A stretch of 64,000 bases of DNA. Source: Cryoendolithus antarcticus. Lineage: Eukaryota > Ascomycota > Dothideomycetes > Cladosporiales > Cladosporiaceae. Within the stretch, counting starts at the first letter, position 1; each line of letters starts with the position of its first letter. Position numbers and translations under genes: made by a program. Shown in pieces: positions 54,571 through 64,000 of the stretch. A model generated the notes under the pieces. That model was not told where the DNA came from, did not search any database, and saw only the letters and a list, made by a program, of their open reading frames with translations. The DNA is taken from the NCBI GenBank assembly GCA_002077065.1, contig NAJO01000020.1, positions 124,001 through 188,000 on the forward strand, in the 5' to 3' direction.

Positions 54571-57500
54571 CTACAACCTCAACTCCCCCAGTATCCTCTC
54601 AGCCATATTCTTATACCTCCAAGTCCCGCCATCAACCTTCTTGAACTGAATTCCATGTAAACTCAATAGTGGAACCTTCACAAGCAACACCTCAAATTTC
54701 AACGGCACCATCGAAGCGCCGAAATCACTTTGAACGTGCGTTGTAGTCTCGCCCGCAGCCCGCTGCGAGGACGTCTGCTTGTTATACGCAGACGAGGGAG
54801 GGTTCTGGTCGTCGTCGGATATCTCATCTTCAGTCGTGTAGCTGTGGTCGCGAGGGTTGGTCTTGGAGACTGTGCGTTGGGTCGTGGAAGTGGAGCGGAA
54901 GTCGTCGCGTTCTGCGTCGCGGCGGAAACCGCCGAATGAGATCTTCCTGCGATGGGTTTGTGGCTCGGGACTCAAGGGTGCGGCGCCACTAAGCGCTTGA
55001 CCGTCCGTGGGTCTGTTCGCGACATCCACGCTAGGAACGTGACGGCATGCGAAGCCGCCGCGAATTTCTTTGTACTCTACGCCCAGCTGGCGGAGCACGC
55101 GGATGATATCTGCGCGGATGATGGGTAGAGGGCGGGAGGAGGTCGTGGAGACGGAGAAGAGGCCTTTGAGATAGACTGGCTTCATCTCCGTCTGCGAGGC
55201 CTCAGCTTCCACCTCAGCTTCGCGGGTCTTGATCTCTTCTTCCGTCTCTTCGCGGACGTCTGACGTGCGGCCGCCATCGCGGCGTGTGCGGCGCATTTGC
55301 ATGCTCTCTTTGCGGGAGTGGCCGAGTGACTTGGTGCGAGAGGTCTTCGGCGGCGGCGTGGGCCTAGACTCGATGTCTGACGTGGGCTGCTCCGGGCGGA
55401 CTCCCTGATCAACCGTTTCCTTGCGGCCGTCGTAGGAGGGCTGCGAGCTTACGGGAGGGCGCATGGGTCCGCCTTCTGAGACCCCGCGACGGGTCAGGCG
55501 TCGACGAATGTCGCTAGAGTTGACACTCACGCTGCGACCGAGGCCGCCGGTACGCTTGCGATCTTGTGTCCCGTCCACTGCTGGGCTCAGCGCGCCGGGC
55601 GGTGAGAGCATGTCGGCTTGCTTCGATTCAGCGGATTCTGGCCTCAAACCTGTTGTGCTCGAATCTCTAGTCCGGCGCATGGAGAAGCTCTTTTTGGGTG
55701 TCTCGCTGGGTGCGTAAACTGCCAGCGATGGAGGTGGGTGGCTGCGATCTGGCCTCTCGCGCATGGGCTCAGTCGGCTCCTTGCTCCTTCGAGTACTAAA
55801 ACGACGCAGTAGGCCGACCGCGGCACTCTCCCGTCTCACTGGCTGAGGTGCCTGCTGCTGCTGATCTGCCATCGGTTCTACTATAGCCGGATTGGTGGGT
55901 GATGGTGCAGCATTGATGTTGACGTTCTTCATACCCTCTGTGACTTCGTCCTCACCATGTGTCCGTGCACGTGGTCTTGATCGGCCACCACTCGGCTTCT
56001 CGCCTGCCATCTCGTGAGCATGCGGGTTCGTGTACGCGGCTTGTGGTGCTGAGGGCAGACCCGGGACTTCTAGCGGATTACTGCCAGGTATCGTCGGTAT
56101 CTCAAGTGCGCCTGGGTTCTTCTCCTTCATCTCGCGCTCGCGCTTTTCCTGTACAAGATAGTAGACCGAGATCAGCGGGTCAAAGGCATTGGTGGGATCA
56201 GTTCCAACCTGCACTGCCTCGGTCGATGGTGTATTGAGAGTGTCTCGGCTTGTCGTCGAGTTTCTTCTCTTGTAGAAGTCAAAAACGCCGCGCTTCCTCT
56301 CCAGCTCTGGAGTCTGCTGCACAGATTTACGCTCAGCGCTTCTTACAGCCCGTTGATAATCTTCTGACTCGAGCACCTTGGTCAATCGCGTCGTGATAGA
56401 CTCAGCACTTCCAAAGTCGAAGCCGGTCATTTTGTCGACGATAGTCGGATCAAGAGGTAGCTGCAGTGCCCTTCTCTGTGGTATGTAATTCTCTGCCGGT
56501 CCTGAGAAGCCTTTGAGCATCCACGGGTGCGTCAAGATCTCGGATAGAGTTGCCCGCTGCTGAGGATCTGTGTTCAGCATCCGTGCTATCAGATTCTTGC
56601 ACTCGGGCGTCAGCCATGGTGGGTACTCGACTATGCCCTTCTTGATCTTCGCATGTAGCTGAGGCATGCTTTGATCGTCGAAAGGCACCTTGCCGCACAC
56701 CAAGACGTACAGCACGATGCCGAAACTCCAGATGTCGACTTCGGGTCCCGTGTATGCTTTCGCCTGCAAAAGCTCGGGAGCTGCGAAGTACAGACTGCCG
56801 CAAAAAGTCTTCAAGTGACTGCGAGGGCTGAACAGATTCGACAGTCCGAAGTCAATGATCTTGATGTCACCCGTCTTGCTAATCAGGATGTTCTCGATTT
56901 TCAAGTCGCGATGGACAATGCTGTTGCGATGGCAGTAGTCTAAAGCACTCGCAATTTGTCGGCCAAACTTGCGCGCTTGCTTCTCCTTAAGTCGACCGTG
57001 GCTGATGATGTAGTCCAGCATCTGCCCGCCGTTGACATACTCGAACAGCATGTACCAGTGGTAATTTGTCCGCACAACATCACGCATGCCGCAGATGTAC
57101 GGATGATCCACCAATGTGACAATGGCAGCCTCCCTTGCGGTCCTGACTTCTTTGCTGTGGTCTGCACGTTCACGCTCTGCTGGTGTGCGATGCTCTCCGT
57201 CTGTCGATGCGATGGGCACGATTTTAACCGCAACCTGCTCGCCTGTCTCCTTGTTGCGAGCCAGCTTTACCTTTCCCATACTACCGGCACCTATCGTCTT
57301 GCCCAGATCCCAGTGCCCTGTCTGCGTGTCTACAGTGGTTCTTCTGCGAAGGTTCGTTGGGTTGGAGGATCGGTTGTCAGGCACGCTAGCTCCGTTCGAT
57401 GCAGGAGGAGCAGTCTGCGGCGCATTTGGTTCGTATCGCGACTGCGTTCGGGCGTGTCCCGAAGAAGTCCTCGAGGACTCGGTGCGTGCTGGCTGTTGCG

Positions 57501-57867
57501 TGCTCGTCGATCTGTCATATGACTCGCTTCTCCTCGAGCCTGACGGGGGCCTTGCCAAGTTGGTCTGCTCATAGTCATTCCGCGCAACAGTCGCCATGTT
57601 GCTTGGCATATTCCGCGATTGTGAATAGGAAGCGGGGGAGTGTGTCTGAGATGTAGATACCGCTCTACGTGGTGAGCTTGGAGCAGCGGAGCGGTGTGTG
57701 GTGCTCTGCGAGCGATGAGGTGGGGTATAGTCCGCAGGGTCGTTATATGTCGGGGGAGGTGCGCGATGCGAGTAGTCGTGCTCCGAGGGGTCAGCGTAGC
57801 TGCTGGGAGGATGGCGACGCGTGGAGGGGCTTCGAGGCAGCGCAGGCGACTGTGCAGCTGCAGACAT
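54571..57867 (-). CDS. kin1: Ser/Thr protein kinase KIN1 (PAR-1/MARK family)
   Basis: Polarity and cell-wall/septation kinase of the PAR-1 family. It is a single exon of 1098 codons from ATG 57867. After ~185 residues of Ser/Pro-rich sequence the kinase domain begins WDLGKTIGAGSMGKVKLARN. It includes the Lys in VAVKIV, the catalytic loop IVHRDLKIENILI near residue 315, the DFGLSN motif, activation segment HLKTFCGSLYFAAPELLQA and HPWMLKGF. The long linker is rich in phosphorylatable Ser/Thr. The C-terminal kinase-associated (KA1-type) region includes KPVYLKGLFSVSTTSSRPL, ADIIRVLRQLGVEYKEIRGG and FEVLLVKVPLLSLHGIQFKK, ending at GELRL. That end is the membrane-binding module typical of fungal Kin1. 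Confidence 0.96.
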   Translation of the reverse strand: MSAAAQSPALPRSPSTRRHPPSSYADPSEHDYSHRAPPPTYNDPADYTPPHRSQSTTHRSAAPSSPRRAVSTSQTHSPASYSQSRNMPSNMATVARNDYEQTNLARPPSGSRRSESYDRSTSTQQPARTESSRTSSGHARTQSRYEPNAPQTAPPASNGASVPDNRSSNPTNLRRRTTVDTQTGHWDLGKTIGAGSMGKVKLARNKETGEQVAVKIVPIASTDGEHRTPAERERADHSKEVRTAREAAIVTLVDHPYICGMRDVVRTNYHWYMLFEYVNGGQMLDYIISHGRLKEKQARKFGRQIASALDYCHRNSIVHRDLKIENILISKTGDIKIIDFGLSNLFSPRSHLKTFCGSLYFAAPELLQAKAYTGPEVDIWSFGIVLYVLVCGKVPFDDQSMPQLHAKIKKGIVEYPPWLTPECKNLIARMLNTDPQQRATLSEILTHPWMLKGFSGPAENYIPQRRALQLPLDPTIVDKMTGFDFGSAESITTRLTKVLESEDYQRAVRSAERKSVQQTPELERKRGVFDFYKRRNSTTSRDTLNTPSTEAVQVGTDPTNAFDPLISVYYLVQEKREREMKEKNPGALEIPTIPGSNPLEVPGLPSAPQAAYTNPHAHEMAGEKPSGGRSRPRARTHGEDEVTEGMKNVNINAAPSPTNPAIVEPMADQQQQAPQPVRRESAAVGLLRRFSTRRSKEPTEPMRERPDRSHPPPSLAVYAPSETPKKSFSMRRTRDSSTTGLRPESAESKQADMLSPPGALSPAVDGTQDRKRTGGLGRSVSVNSSDIRRRLTRRGVSEGGPMRPPVSSQPSYDGRKETVDQGVRPEQPTSDIESRPTPPPKTSRTKSLGHSRKESMQMRRTRRDGGRTSDVREETEEEIKTREAEVEAEASQTEMKPVYLKGLFSVSTTSSRPLPIIRADIIRVLRQLGVEYKEIRGGFACRHVPSVDVANRPTDGQALSGAAPLSPEPQTHRRKISFGGFRRDAERDDFRSTSTTQRTVSKTNPRDHSYTTEDEISDDDQNPPSSAYNKQTSSQRAAGETTTHVQSDFGASMVPLKFEVLLVKVPLLSLHGIQFKKVDGGTWRYKNMAERILGELRL

Positions 57868-59000
57868 GGCTACCTCACTGGCCTCCTCTGTAGTGCTTTG
57901 GGCGGGAGGCTGTGCGTGTCGAAATTGAGGTGAAGCAATGTATGCAATGATGCGAAGCGGTAGCAGTCAAGCTGTTGACCTGGCGTCGCGCCCCGGGCGG
58001 GCTATCGGGCGGCGGGGGAGCGGTGTAGTGGCATTGACGGTGTGCTGCTGTCGATTCGAGAGGGCCTCGTCGTGAAGCAGGCTGTCGAAATGTACCACTG
58101 ACACTACAACCGACTTTTGCACAAGATGTTGTGCCGTGAGGCTTGGTTGTGGCTCACGGAATGAGGCAGAAGTCTGGGACAAGCGAAGTCAAAGGGGGTG
58201 GGGGTGCAGGATGCGGTGTTCGGGTGGGATTGACCAACTAGACTTCCACTGAAGCGAATTATACACAAGAGGCTACCGGGTCTATCGGTCAACAGTACAT
58301 TGAGCAACTACGGCGACGTTTGGAGGTTGAACATCTCATCATCGCACAAGGGGAGCGCCTCTCCGCCGTGATAGAGGATCGTAATGATCAATGCCGCACG
58401 CAAGATTGGCGCACGCCATGGGACTCGGCCCGATGAGTGCCGAGTAGTGAGTGCGTTTGTTTCATGAGTGTCAACTACATATCTCTGTCGAAGGATATAC
58501 ATTGCACACTCATATGATGCCAGGAAGCCTCTGAACTCGCCAGCGGCCTTGCAGCATTTCACGTGCCCGATTCTTGCGACGATCTGATTGTCTACCGTAG
58601 GACCTGTAGTAGACGAAGGAACGCTACTTATCCATGGTAGGTGGAGATTGCAGTAGGCAGTCCCTCAAGTCGGCCTCATAGAGCTTGAGCTAAGCCGCAC
58701 ATCAGTCGAGGAGCTTGACTGCACAACGCTGTGGGGACGAATATCTCCCAGTCGCTGCTGGCAGATGGGATACATGTGCACAGCCCACTGCTTGGGGAAG
58801 AGGTGGCCACCCCTCCTCGCTTACAATGCAGAGCCGCAGAGCGGCGCAGCTGCATGCTCTAGCTTGTCTGCTGCAGGACATGTGGCTCGAGCATTGCCTC
58901 GATATGATATTACTGAGGCCGCCCGGTGTGAATGACATCTTACATAGGCACGCAAAGATGAGTGCTCCATGCTGCCTTCCTTTGTTTCCTCTCCAGCAAC
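57868..59000. other. Intergenic, about 1.1 kb: KIN1 promoter and leader
   Basis: Upstream regions of divergent KIN1 and the gene at 59001. Several medium open frames on both strands (such as 58308-58562 minus) have no motif. Nothing called. Confidence 0.5.
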
Positions 59001-60008
59001 ATGCAAAAGATCTACTTTGTCTTTGGTCCTGAAGGCAGCTTCTTCTTCGCAGGACCCAAGGGTTTTGAGAGGTAGGCACGACCTGGAGCGATGCATGTTG
59101 CCACTTCTAATGCATTTAACAGCGCTGGACTTCCGACAGGCGTGGAGACAAGAATCGCGACAGCAGCTAGCGTTGTCAATATCGCGGTGGGCGATCGTGG
59201 GGAGAGTAACGACCCCATTGTATTCATTGCATTCACCAAAAAGGAAGACTCGAGGGTTTGGACATGTCCGTGCCGCTTTTGACGCATAAGAATCACTTCG
59301 TTGCTGATGCGCCAACCAGGGTGGTCTGCTTCTTTCGAGCAAGCAGTAAAGGAGACGACGAGCGTTCTCGACATAGTCGTCTTGCGTCATTGTCGGTTCG
59401 CGTTCGGAGAGAGGGGTCATTTTTTCGCATGGACAGCTCAAGGCCATTGGAAATGCAGATCGCCTGGTGGCATACTACCGAGTGGCACGCTACCGATCAA
59501 CAACCACGAGGTCGAAATTGATTACGCGTCACTTGGCGTCGAGGACTCTTACTTGATTGTCGCAAAGGATGGGCGCTGCTGGTGGAACACAAGAAGCCAT
59601 TATCCAGCTCTGCAAGCCATCCTTGACGAGGCGAAACCAGGAGATATCATAGCAAGCGTTCTTTGCCTTGTAGCAGCCGTCAAATTTACTAACAGAATGC
59701 CGTAGTTCGCCGCTCTCAATCCATTTCGAGTCGGCCAATTCTTCATCCTCTTCGCAAACAACACTGCAGTCTTCCAGGTTCCGCTCTCTTACCGGTCGAA
59801 GCTCGAGAGTGCACTCAAGAAGCATGGCATCACCTGCACTGCTCTCACGTCGCAGCAGGCCGAAAAGAAGGTCAAGATGCCGAACGCCGCGAAGCGACCT
59901 GACTTTGCGAAACGGCTCTTGAAGGATGTTACAGGACCTGTGGTAGGTGCTGTCGTTAGCGGCATCGCGAGCGCTCTTATCGGAGCTGTGGCTTGCACCG
60001 TTATGTGA
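59001..60008 (+). CDS. Hypothetical repeat protein with C-terminal glycine-rich hydrophobic segment
   Basis: I predict four exons: 59001-59071, 59123-59265, 59320-59651 and 59706-60008, giving 282 residues. It starts MQKIYFVFGPEGSFFFAGPK. Similar short units recur: YFVFGPEG..FFFAG, HFFAWTAQGHWKCRSPGG, EDSYLIVAKDGRCWWNTRS and GQFFILFANNTAVFQVPLS. Each pairs a hydrophobic strand with a Gly/Asn turn and an aromatic strand, like blades of a small beta-propeller. The C-terminus is VVGAVVSGIASALIGAVAC, a Gly-spaced hydrophobic segment that could insert in a membrane. Intron 3 is GC-AG with 5' GCAAGC and a perfect TACTAAC branch. Intron 2 (54 nt, GTCCGT...CCAG) is inferred because the frame otherwise has a TGA at 59280-59282; a nonsense mutation is the alternative. 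Function unknown. Confidence 0.65.
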
Positions 60009-60620
60009 ACATCACACCCCTGCTCTTGCAATGAGGATGGAGAACTCAAGCCCGGGAACTTCGTATCTAAGCATGCATAGACTTTACCAAAGGTACAAGC
60101 TCCCCGGTCGATACGTCGTCGGGTGTTAGAGAAGGAGAAGGGATCGACCACCAAAGCATCGCTCTCTCAACGGACTGTCGGACGCGGACTTTCAATTGCA
60201 GTGCAGTCGGTGGTGCCACCAGCACTATTGGGCTGAAGCTTGTACAGGTAGGAGGTTTTGGTTGTATTCCCACCGAAGAGGCAGAGATCGTACATCTGCC
60301 CGAATGCTCGCAGCTCTTGTGAGGGATGATGGATGCATCTCGCCCTCTCACGTCTGTACCGCTCAAATCCTGACGATCGTGGCATTCGCAGAATCTTGTA
60401 TCATAGGAAGGTATAGGCGAAAATACCGTGGTCTCGATACATGTAGAGTGATCGCTTCTGAGTGCTGCACCAAAACAGCTTAGCGCCTTGGCACAACCAC
60501 TTGACACCCAAAATCTCTCCGCCACCTCATCCACCGTTTCCCCCACCACAAGCACAAGACGCAAAGCCGTACCACTATCAACACCCCACAAGTTGATATT
60601 GGAAGACCAACCCGCCCATC
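60009..60620. other. Intergenic: L10A promoter
   Basis: About 610 bases. A 174-codon minus frame overlaps here but has no domain. Confidence 0.5.
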
Positions 60621-61330
60621 ATGTCAAAGATCACGGTCGCTGGTGTGCGTACCAACGTGCAAGCCCTCCTCGCATATTCCAATGAAGAGAAGAAGCGCAA
60701 CTTCCTTGAGACCGTCGAGCTACAAATCGGCCTCAAGAACTACGATCCCCAGCGTGACAAGCGTTTCTCCGGCACCGTCAAGCTCCCCCGCGTCCCGCGC
60801 CCGAACATGAGCATCTGCATCCTCGGTGACCAGCACGACATCGATCGCGCGAAGCACCACGGTGTGGACGCCATGAGCAGCGACGATCTGAAGAAGTTGA
60901 ACAAGAACAAGAAGTTGATTAAGAAATTGGCGAGGAAGTACGATGCGTTCATTGCTTCCGACTCTTTGATCAAGCAGATCCCGCGTCTGTTGGGTCCGGG
61001 TCTCTCCAAGGGTACGCACGCCTGTCACATCGCTGTACTGAGCGTACATACTGACAATTCATCACAGCCGGCAAATTCCCCACCCCAGTCTCCCACGCGG
61101 AAGATCTCAATGCCAAGATCACCGAAGTCAAGTCGACCATCAAGTTCCAGCTGAAGAAGGTGTTGTGCATGGGTGTCGCTGTCGGGCACGTGGACATGAG
61201 CGAGGATGAGCTCATTGGCAACATCATGTTGTCGATCAACTACCTCGTCTCGCTGTTGAAGAAGGGCTGGCAGAACGTGGGCTCGCTGACCATCAAGGCC
61301 AGCATGAGCCCGCCCAAGCGTCTGTACTAG
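60621..61330 (+). CDS. rpl10a: 60S ribosomal protein L10A (uL1)
   Basis: Large-subunit protein of the L1 stalk, which handles release of deacylated tRNA. Exons are 60621-61011 and 61068-61330, giving 217 residues, the standard length. It begins [17 protein letters not shown]. Family blocks are [57 protein letters not shown] and [20 protein letters not shown], then [20 protein letters not shown] and a KRLY end. The intron splits the Ala codon in [12 protein letters not shown]. Complete. Confidence 0.96.
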
Positions 61331-61809
61331 ATGCTTTGTCGCATGCTAGTAGGGGGAGAGGAGGATGGAAGGAGTGTCTCGAGCAACTAGCTATGCCAAA
61401 GGTAGCTAGTGCCGTTTACTCGCCTTCACTGGCTGAGGACAGTCAATCAAACCTCGAGTTGCGCGTCACCACATATATTTATCGGAACTCCGCGATCTTG
61501 TCACTGTAGTAGCTGCGTTCAGCTGCTTCTTCTATTGCCAACAATGCCACACCTTACTATCCGATCGCAACCAAAGCTTCTTCAATCATCTGTCGTTACC
61601 GCTAGATAGGCTTCTGCTGTTCCCTTGTCCTCGTGACCTTCTCCACGTTTCTTGGCATGCAAGCCGCCTTCGAGCCTAACTAAGCTCGCAGCTGTGCATG
61701 AGCACCTGCAGTGCCTTTCCACTTCGCTCGACACAGCCATCGTCTACGACAAAACGCATGCTGTACAGAAATCAATATCGCCGACAGCCTGCATGAGGCA
61801 CCCTCAACC
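61331..61809. other. Intergenic: CAF40 promoter and leader
   Basis: About 480 bases. The frame of CAF40 is open some distance upstream of its ATG but shows no conserved sequence. Confidence 0.5.
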
Positions 61810-63108
61810 ATGCAGCACGTCTACAACTCCCACCAAAACCCCTACCACCAACCGCAATCCGACTGGCAGCAGCAACAACAACACCACCAACCCTCGCAAC
61901 ATCACTTCGCGCAAACCCAAGCAGCCGCTGTCGCGAATGCCGCTGCACAACAGCAACAGCAGCAGCAGCAGCAGCACTATGGCCGCATGACCCACAATGG
62001 CAATGGGAACAGTAACTCAGGACAAGGCCACTTGAGCGCGGGGAATGATGGAAGTATCTTTGGCGCGGGGGACTCGATCAGTGAGGAGAATCGACGGGTA
62101 CTAGAATGGATCGCGCAGGTGCTGAATGCGAACACGAGGGAGAGCGCGTTGTTGGAGCTGAGCAAGAAGAGGGAGCAGGTGCCAGAGCTGGCGCTAATAC
62201 TATGGCACTCGTTTGGTATGTCGCGTGAGGTGGGAAGACGATGGGATGGGGCAAGGACTGACTGGGTGCTGCAGGCGTCATGACGTCCCTGCTACAGGAG
62301 ATCATCTCGGTGTATCCGCTACTCAACCCGTCACAGCTTACGGCTGCGGCTAGTAATCGCGTCTGCAATGCTCTGGCGCTGTTGCAATGCGTTGCTAGTC
62401 ACAGCGAGACGCGAGGACTTTTCCTGGGCGGTGAGCGCGACTCCTTCGTCTGCTTTCGTAGCAGCACTGACAAAAAACAGCCCACATCCCACTCTTCCTC
62501 TACCCCTTCCTCAATACGACCTCAAAATCCCGCCCCTTCGAATACCTCCGCCTAACTTCCCTCGGCGTGATCGGCGCGCTGGTGAAGAACGACTCCTCAG
62601 ACGTGATCAATTTCCTCCTCACCACCGAGATCATCCCGCTCTGCCTCCGTATTATGGAAACGGGGAGTGAGTTGAGCAAGACAGTCGCGATCTTCATCGT
62701 GCAGAAGATCTTACTGGACGATATGGGCCTGCAGTATATTTGCCAGACATATGAGCGATTCTATGCTGTGGGGACTGTGCTGAGTAATATGGTTACGCAA
62801 CTTGTGGATCAGCAGACGGTGAGGTTGTTGAAGCATGTCGTGAGGTGTTTCTTGAGGTAAGCCATCCTATCCAGTCAATCTCCGTAGAGTGTTTACTTAC
62901 GATCTGCAGACTCTCCGACAACGCCCGCGCTCGCGAAGCACTCCGCCAGTGCCTCCCTGAACCTCTGCGGGATGCGACATTCTCTCCAGTCTTACGAGAC
63001 GACGCGGCCACGAAACGCTGCCTGGCACAGCTGCTCCTCGCGCTTAGTGATCAGGCGGAGCCAGCGATGTCGTCAGGCTACGGTAACCACCCGGCTCTGA
63101 TGCAATAG
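61810..63108 (+). CDS. caf40: CCR4-NOT subunit CAF40 (RCD1/CNOT9)
   Basis: Armadillo-repeat subunit of the CCR4-NOT deadenylase that docks RNA-binding and silencing proteins. Four exons (61810-62215, 62275-62430, 62481-62856, 62910-63108) give 378 residues. The first ~90 residues are Gln/His/Asn-rich with a pure poly-Gln run. The Rcd1 domain covers the rest: [60 protein letters not shown] and [20 protein letters not shown]. These continue with [40 protein letters not shown] and [20 protein letters not shown]. The domain is almost invariant in eukaryotes and no key segment is missing. Confidence 0.96.
61938..61976 (+). repeat. CAG/CAA trinucleotide run (poly-Gln in CAF40)
   Basis: The run of CAA/CAG codons encodes nine or more consecutive glutamines in the disordered CAF40 N-terminus. 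It is a likely length polymorphism between strains. Confidence 0.75.
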
Positions 63109-64000
63109 CCTCGCACCATGAGCCCAGAGACGTTCGACGCTATTGCGCACGATCCGGAGCGCAGACAAGGACTGATGAACTTGGCATGGGGTCCTCCGAA
63201 GCCTGGCGACAGATATAAGCCGTGGCGGCCACCTGCTAATTTATCAAGCGGGAACGCAAACCAAAGCCAATCCGGCTAATTTGGCATCCATCGAAGCTGT
63301 CACGACACTGCTGGTGTGTTGGCAAGCATCCTTCGGACATCGGTTCTTGGAAAGGATGCACAGTCCCTCCACCACTCTACTTTGGTTCTAAATGCAGCGC
63401 GAGGAAAGTCTTACGCAAGAAATCAGACCACGTCTCATTCCCCTACATTTTGGAAAGCTTTGGCAAGAGGCGTACGATGCATTGGGATAAGGCAGGCGCT
63501 GTACCACTAGTGACGAGCATAGATGCCTTTCTTTTGGAACGATTGGGCTGGGTGATACCAGGGTTTGGTCAGGAGCATCTTGGACGGGCGACTGTAGTAT
63601 AGGATAGAGTGGGCGGCAATGTATCTATGAGCCCACAGTCCATGTCAAAAATTTCTCATGAAGGTGTCGCGTCTGCTATGTTCGCTTTCTCCGAGGAACG
63701 GGTACGGTGCTTGTGCTATTAACAACCACTCCGCGAGAGCCAATCACGGATGCGTGCTCAGAGGAGAGACTAACGCTTCGACAAATGGTAATGAGCAGTA
63801 AGATCTGTATCTCAATGGTACCTCCAGCTGACCATCGACTAGCATGGCGCAGTCGACAAATGCGCGGACGTGAGATTACCAGCACTGAAGGACCCATACT
63901 GATCCACCAGACCACTTGGAAGTCAACTGAACGTCTAGGAATGGCATATGAATAACTACGATCCAAGCCGGCAACAGAAGCCTAGAGCAGCCACGCTTCA
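63109..64000. other. 3' flank of CAF40 to the window end
   Basis: About 890 bases. Short frames on both strands (for example 63316-63510 plus, 63676-63966 minus) lack motifs and splice logic. No gene supported. Confidence 0.5.

Noticed and set aside
58821..59447. Minus-strand 208-codon Cys-rich frame resembling a secreted effector
   Set aside because: No signal peptide, and it overlaps the better supported plus-strand gene at 59001-60008. The Cys content is explained by the opposite strand.

Overview
The window is nuclear DNA of a filamentous ascomycete, most likely a dothideomycete of the Capnodiales/Mycosphaerellales type. The evidence is dense single genes on both strands, 45-75 nt introns with GT...CTRAY...YAG signals, typical fungal orthologues (COT-1, Kin1, Zn2Cys6 regulators), and an F-box-like gene family plus introner-like introns that I associate with that group. 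The lineage call is inference from gene content. No bacterial operons, CRISPR arrays, rRNA, tRNA or intact transposons were seen.

Layout. 1-1076: 5' part of the NDR kinase gene cot-1 (minus), cut by the window edge. 2-12.5 kb: an unstable, gene-poor stretch. It holds a hypothetical gene, a tandem array of F-box-like paralogues in several states of decay (3.5-9.1 kb), the Golgi SNARE GOS1 and ribosomal protein L35 as a divergent intact pair, and a broken minus-strand gene (11.5-12.4 kb). 13-20 kb: the splicing factor PRP11/SF3A2, a conserved disordered protein, a Sir2 deacetylase and a bHLH factor, all minus. 20-30.4 kb: two divergent Zn2Cys6 regulators, then a nitrate transporter with two near-identical neighbouring introns and a NirA-like/GATA-type upstream region. 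30.4-35.5 kb: RAD10/ERCC1 and Mediator MED19 (divergent), then an acyl-CoA dehydrogenase-like gene. 35.8-38.7 kb: a NACHT-ankyrin NLR-type gene carrying two nonsense codons, a frameshift and an altered P-loop. 38.8-44.4 kb: a putatively secreted agmatinase-type ureohydrolase, an Fpg-type DNA glycosylase and a coiled-coil protein. 44.8-54 kb: RLI1/ABCE1, PRP40, a GPATCH1-like protein and ARF1. 54.5-63.1 kb: the polarity kinase KIN1, a repeat-containing hypothetical protein with a probable GC-AG intron, ribosomal protein L10A (uL1) and CAF40/RCD1 of CCR4-NOT.

The conserved genes are housekeeping: splicing (PRP11, PRP40, GPATCH1), translation and ribosome recycling (L35, L10A, RLI1), trafficking (GOS1, ARF1), transcription and mRNA turnover (MED19, CAF40, Sir2), DNA repair (RAD10, Fpg), and polarity (COT-1, KIN1). 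They do not form a pathway cluster. The accessory content is the F-box-like array, the NLR relic and the broken 11.5-12.4 kb gene. Nearly all of it is degraded, which suggests birth-and-death evolution and possibly repeat-induced point mutation. I see no intact multi-gene novel system. The strongest unusual signals are the twin introner-like introns, the NLR pseudogene and the graded decay of the F-box-like array.

Exon boundaries were worked out by hand from splice motifs and reading-frame continuity. They are predictions.
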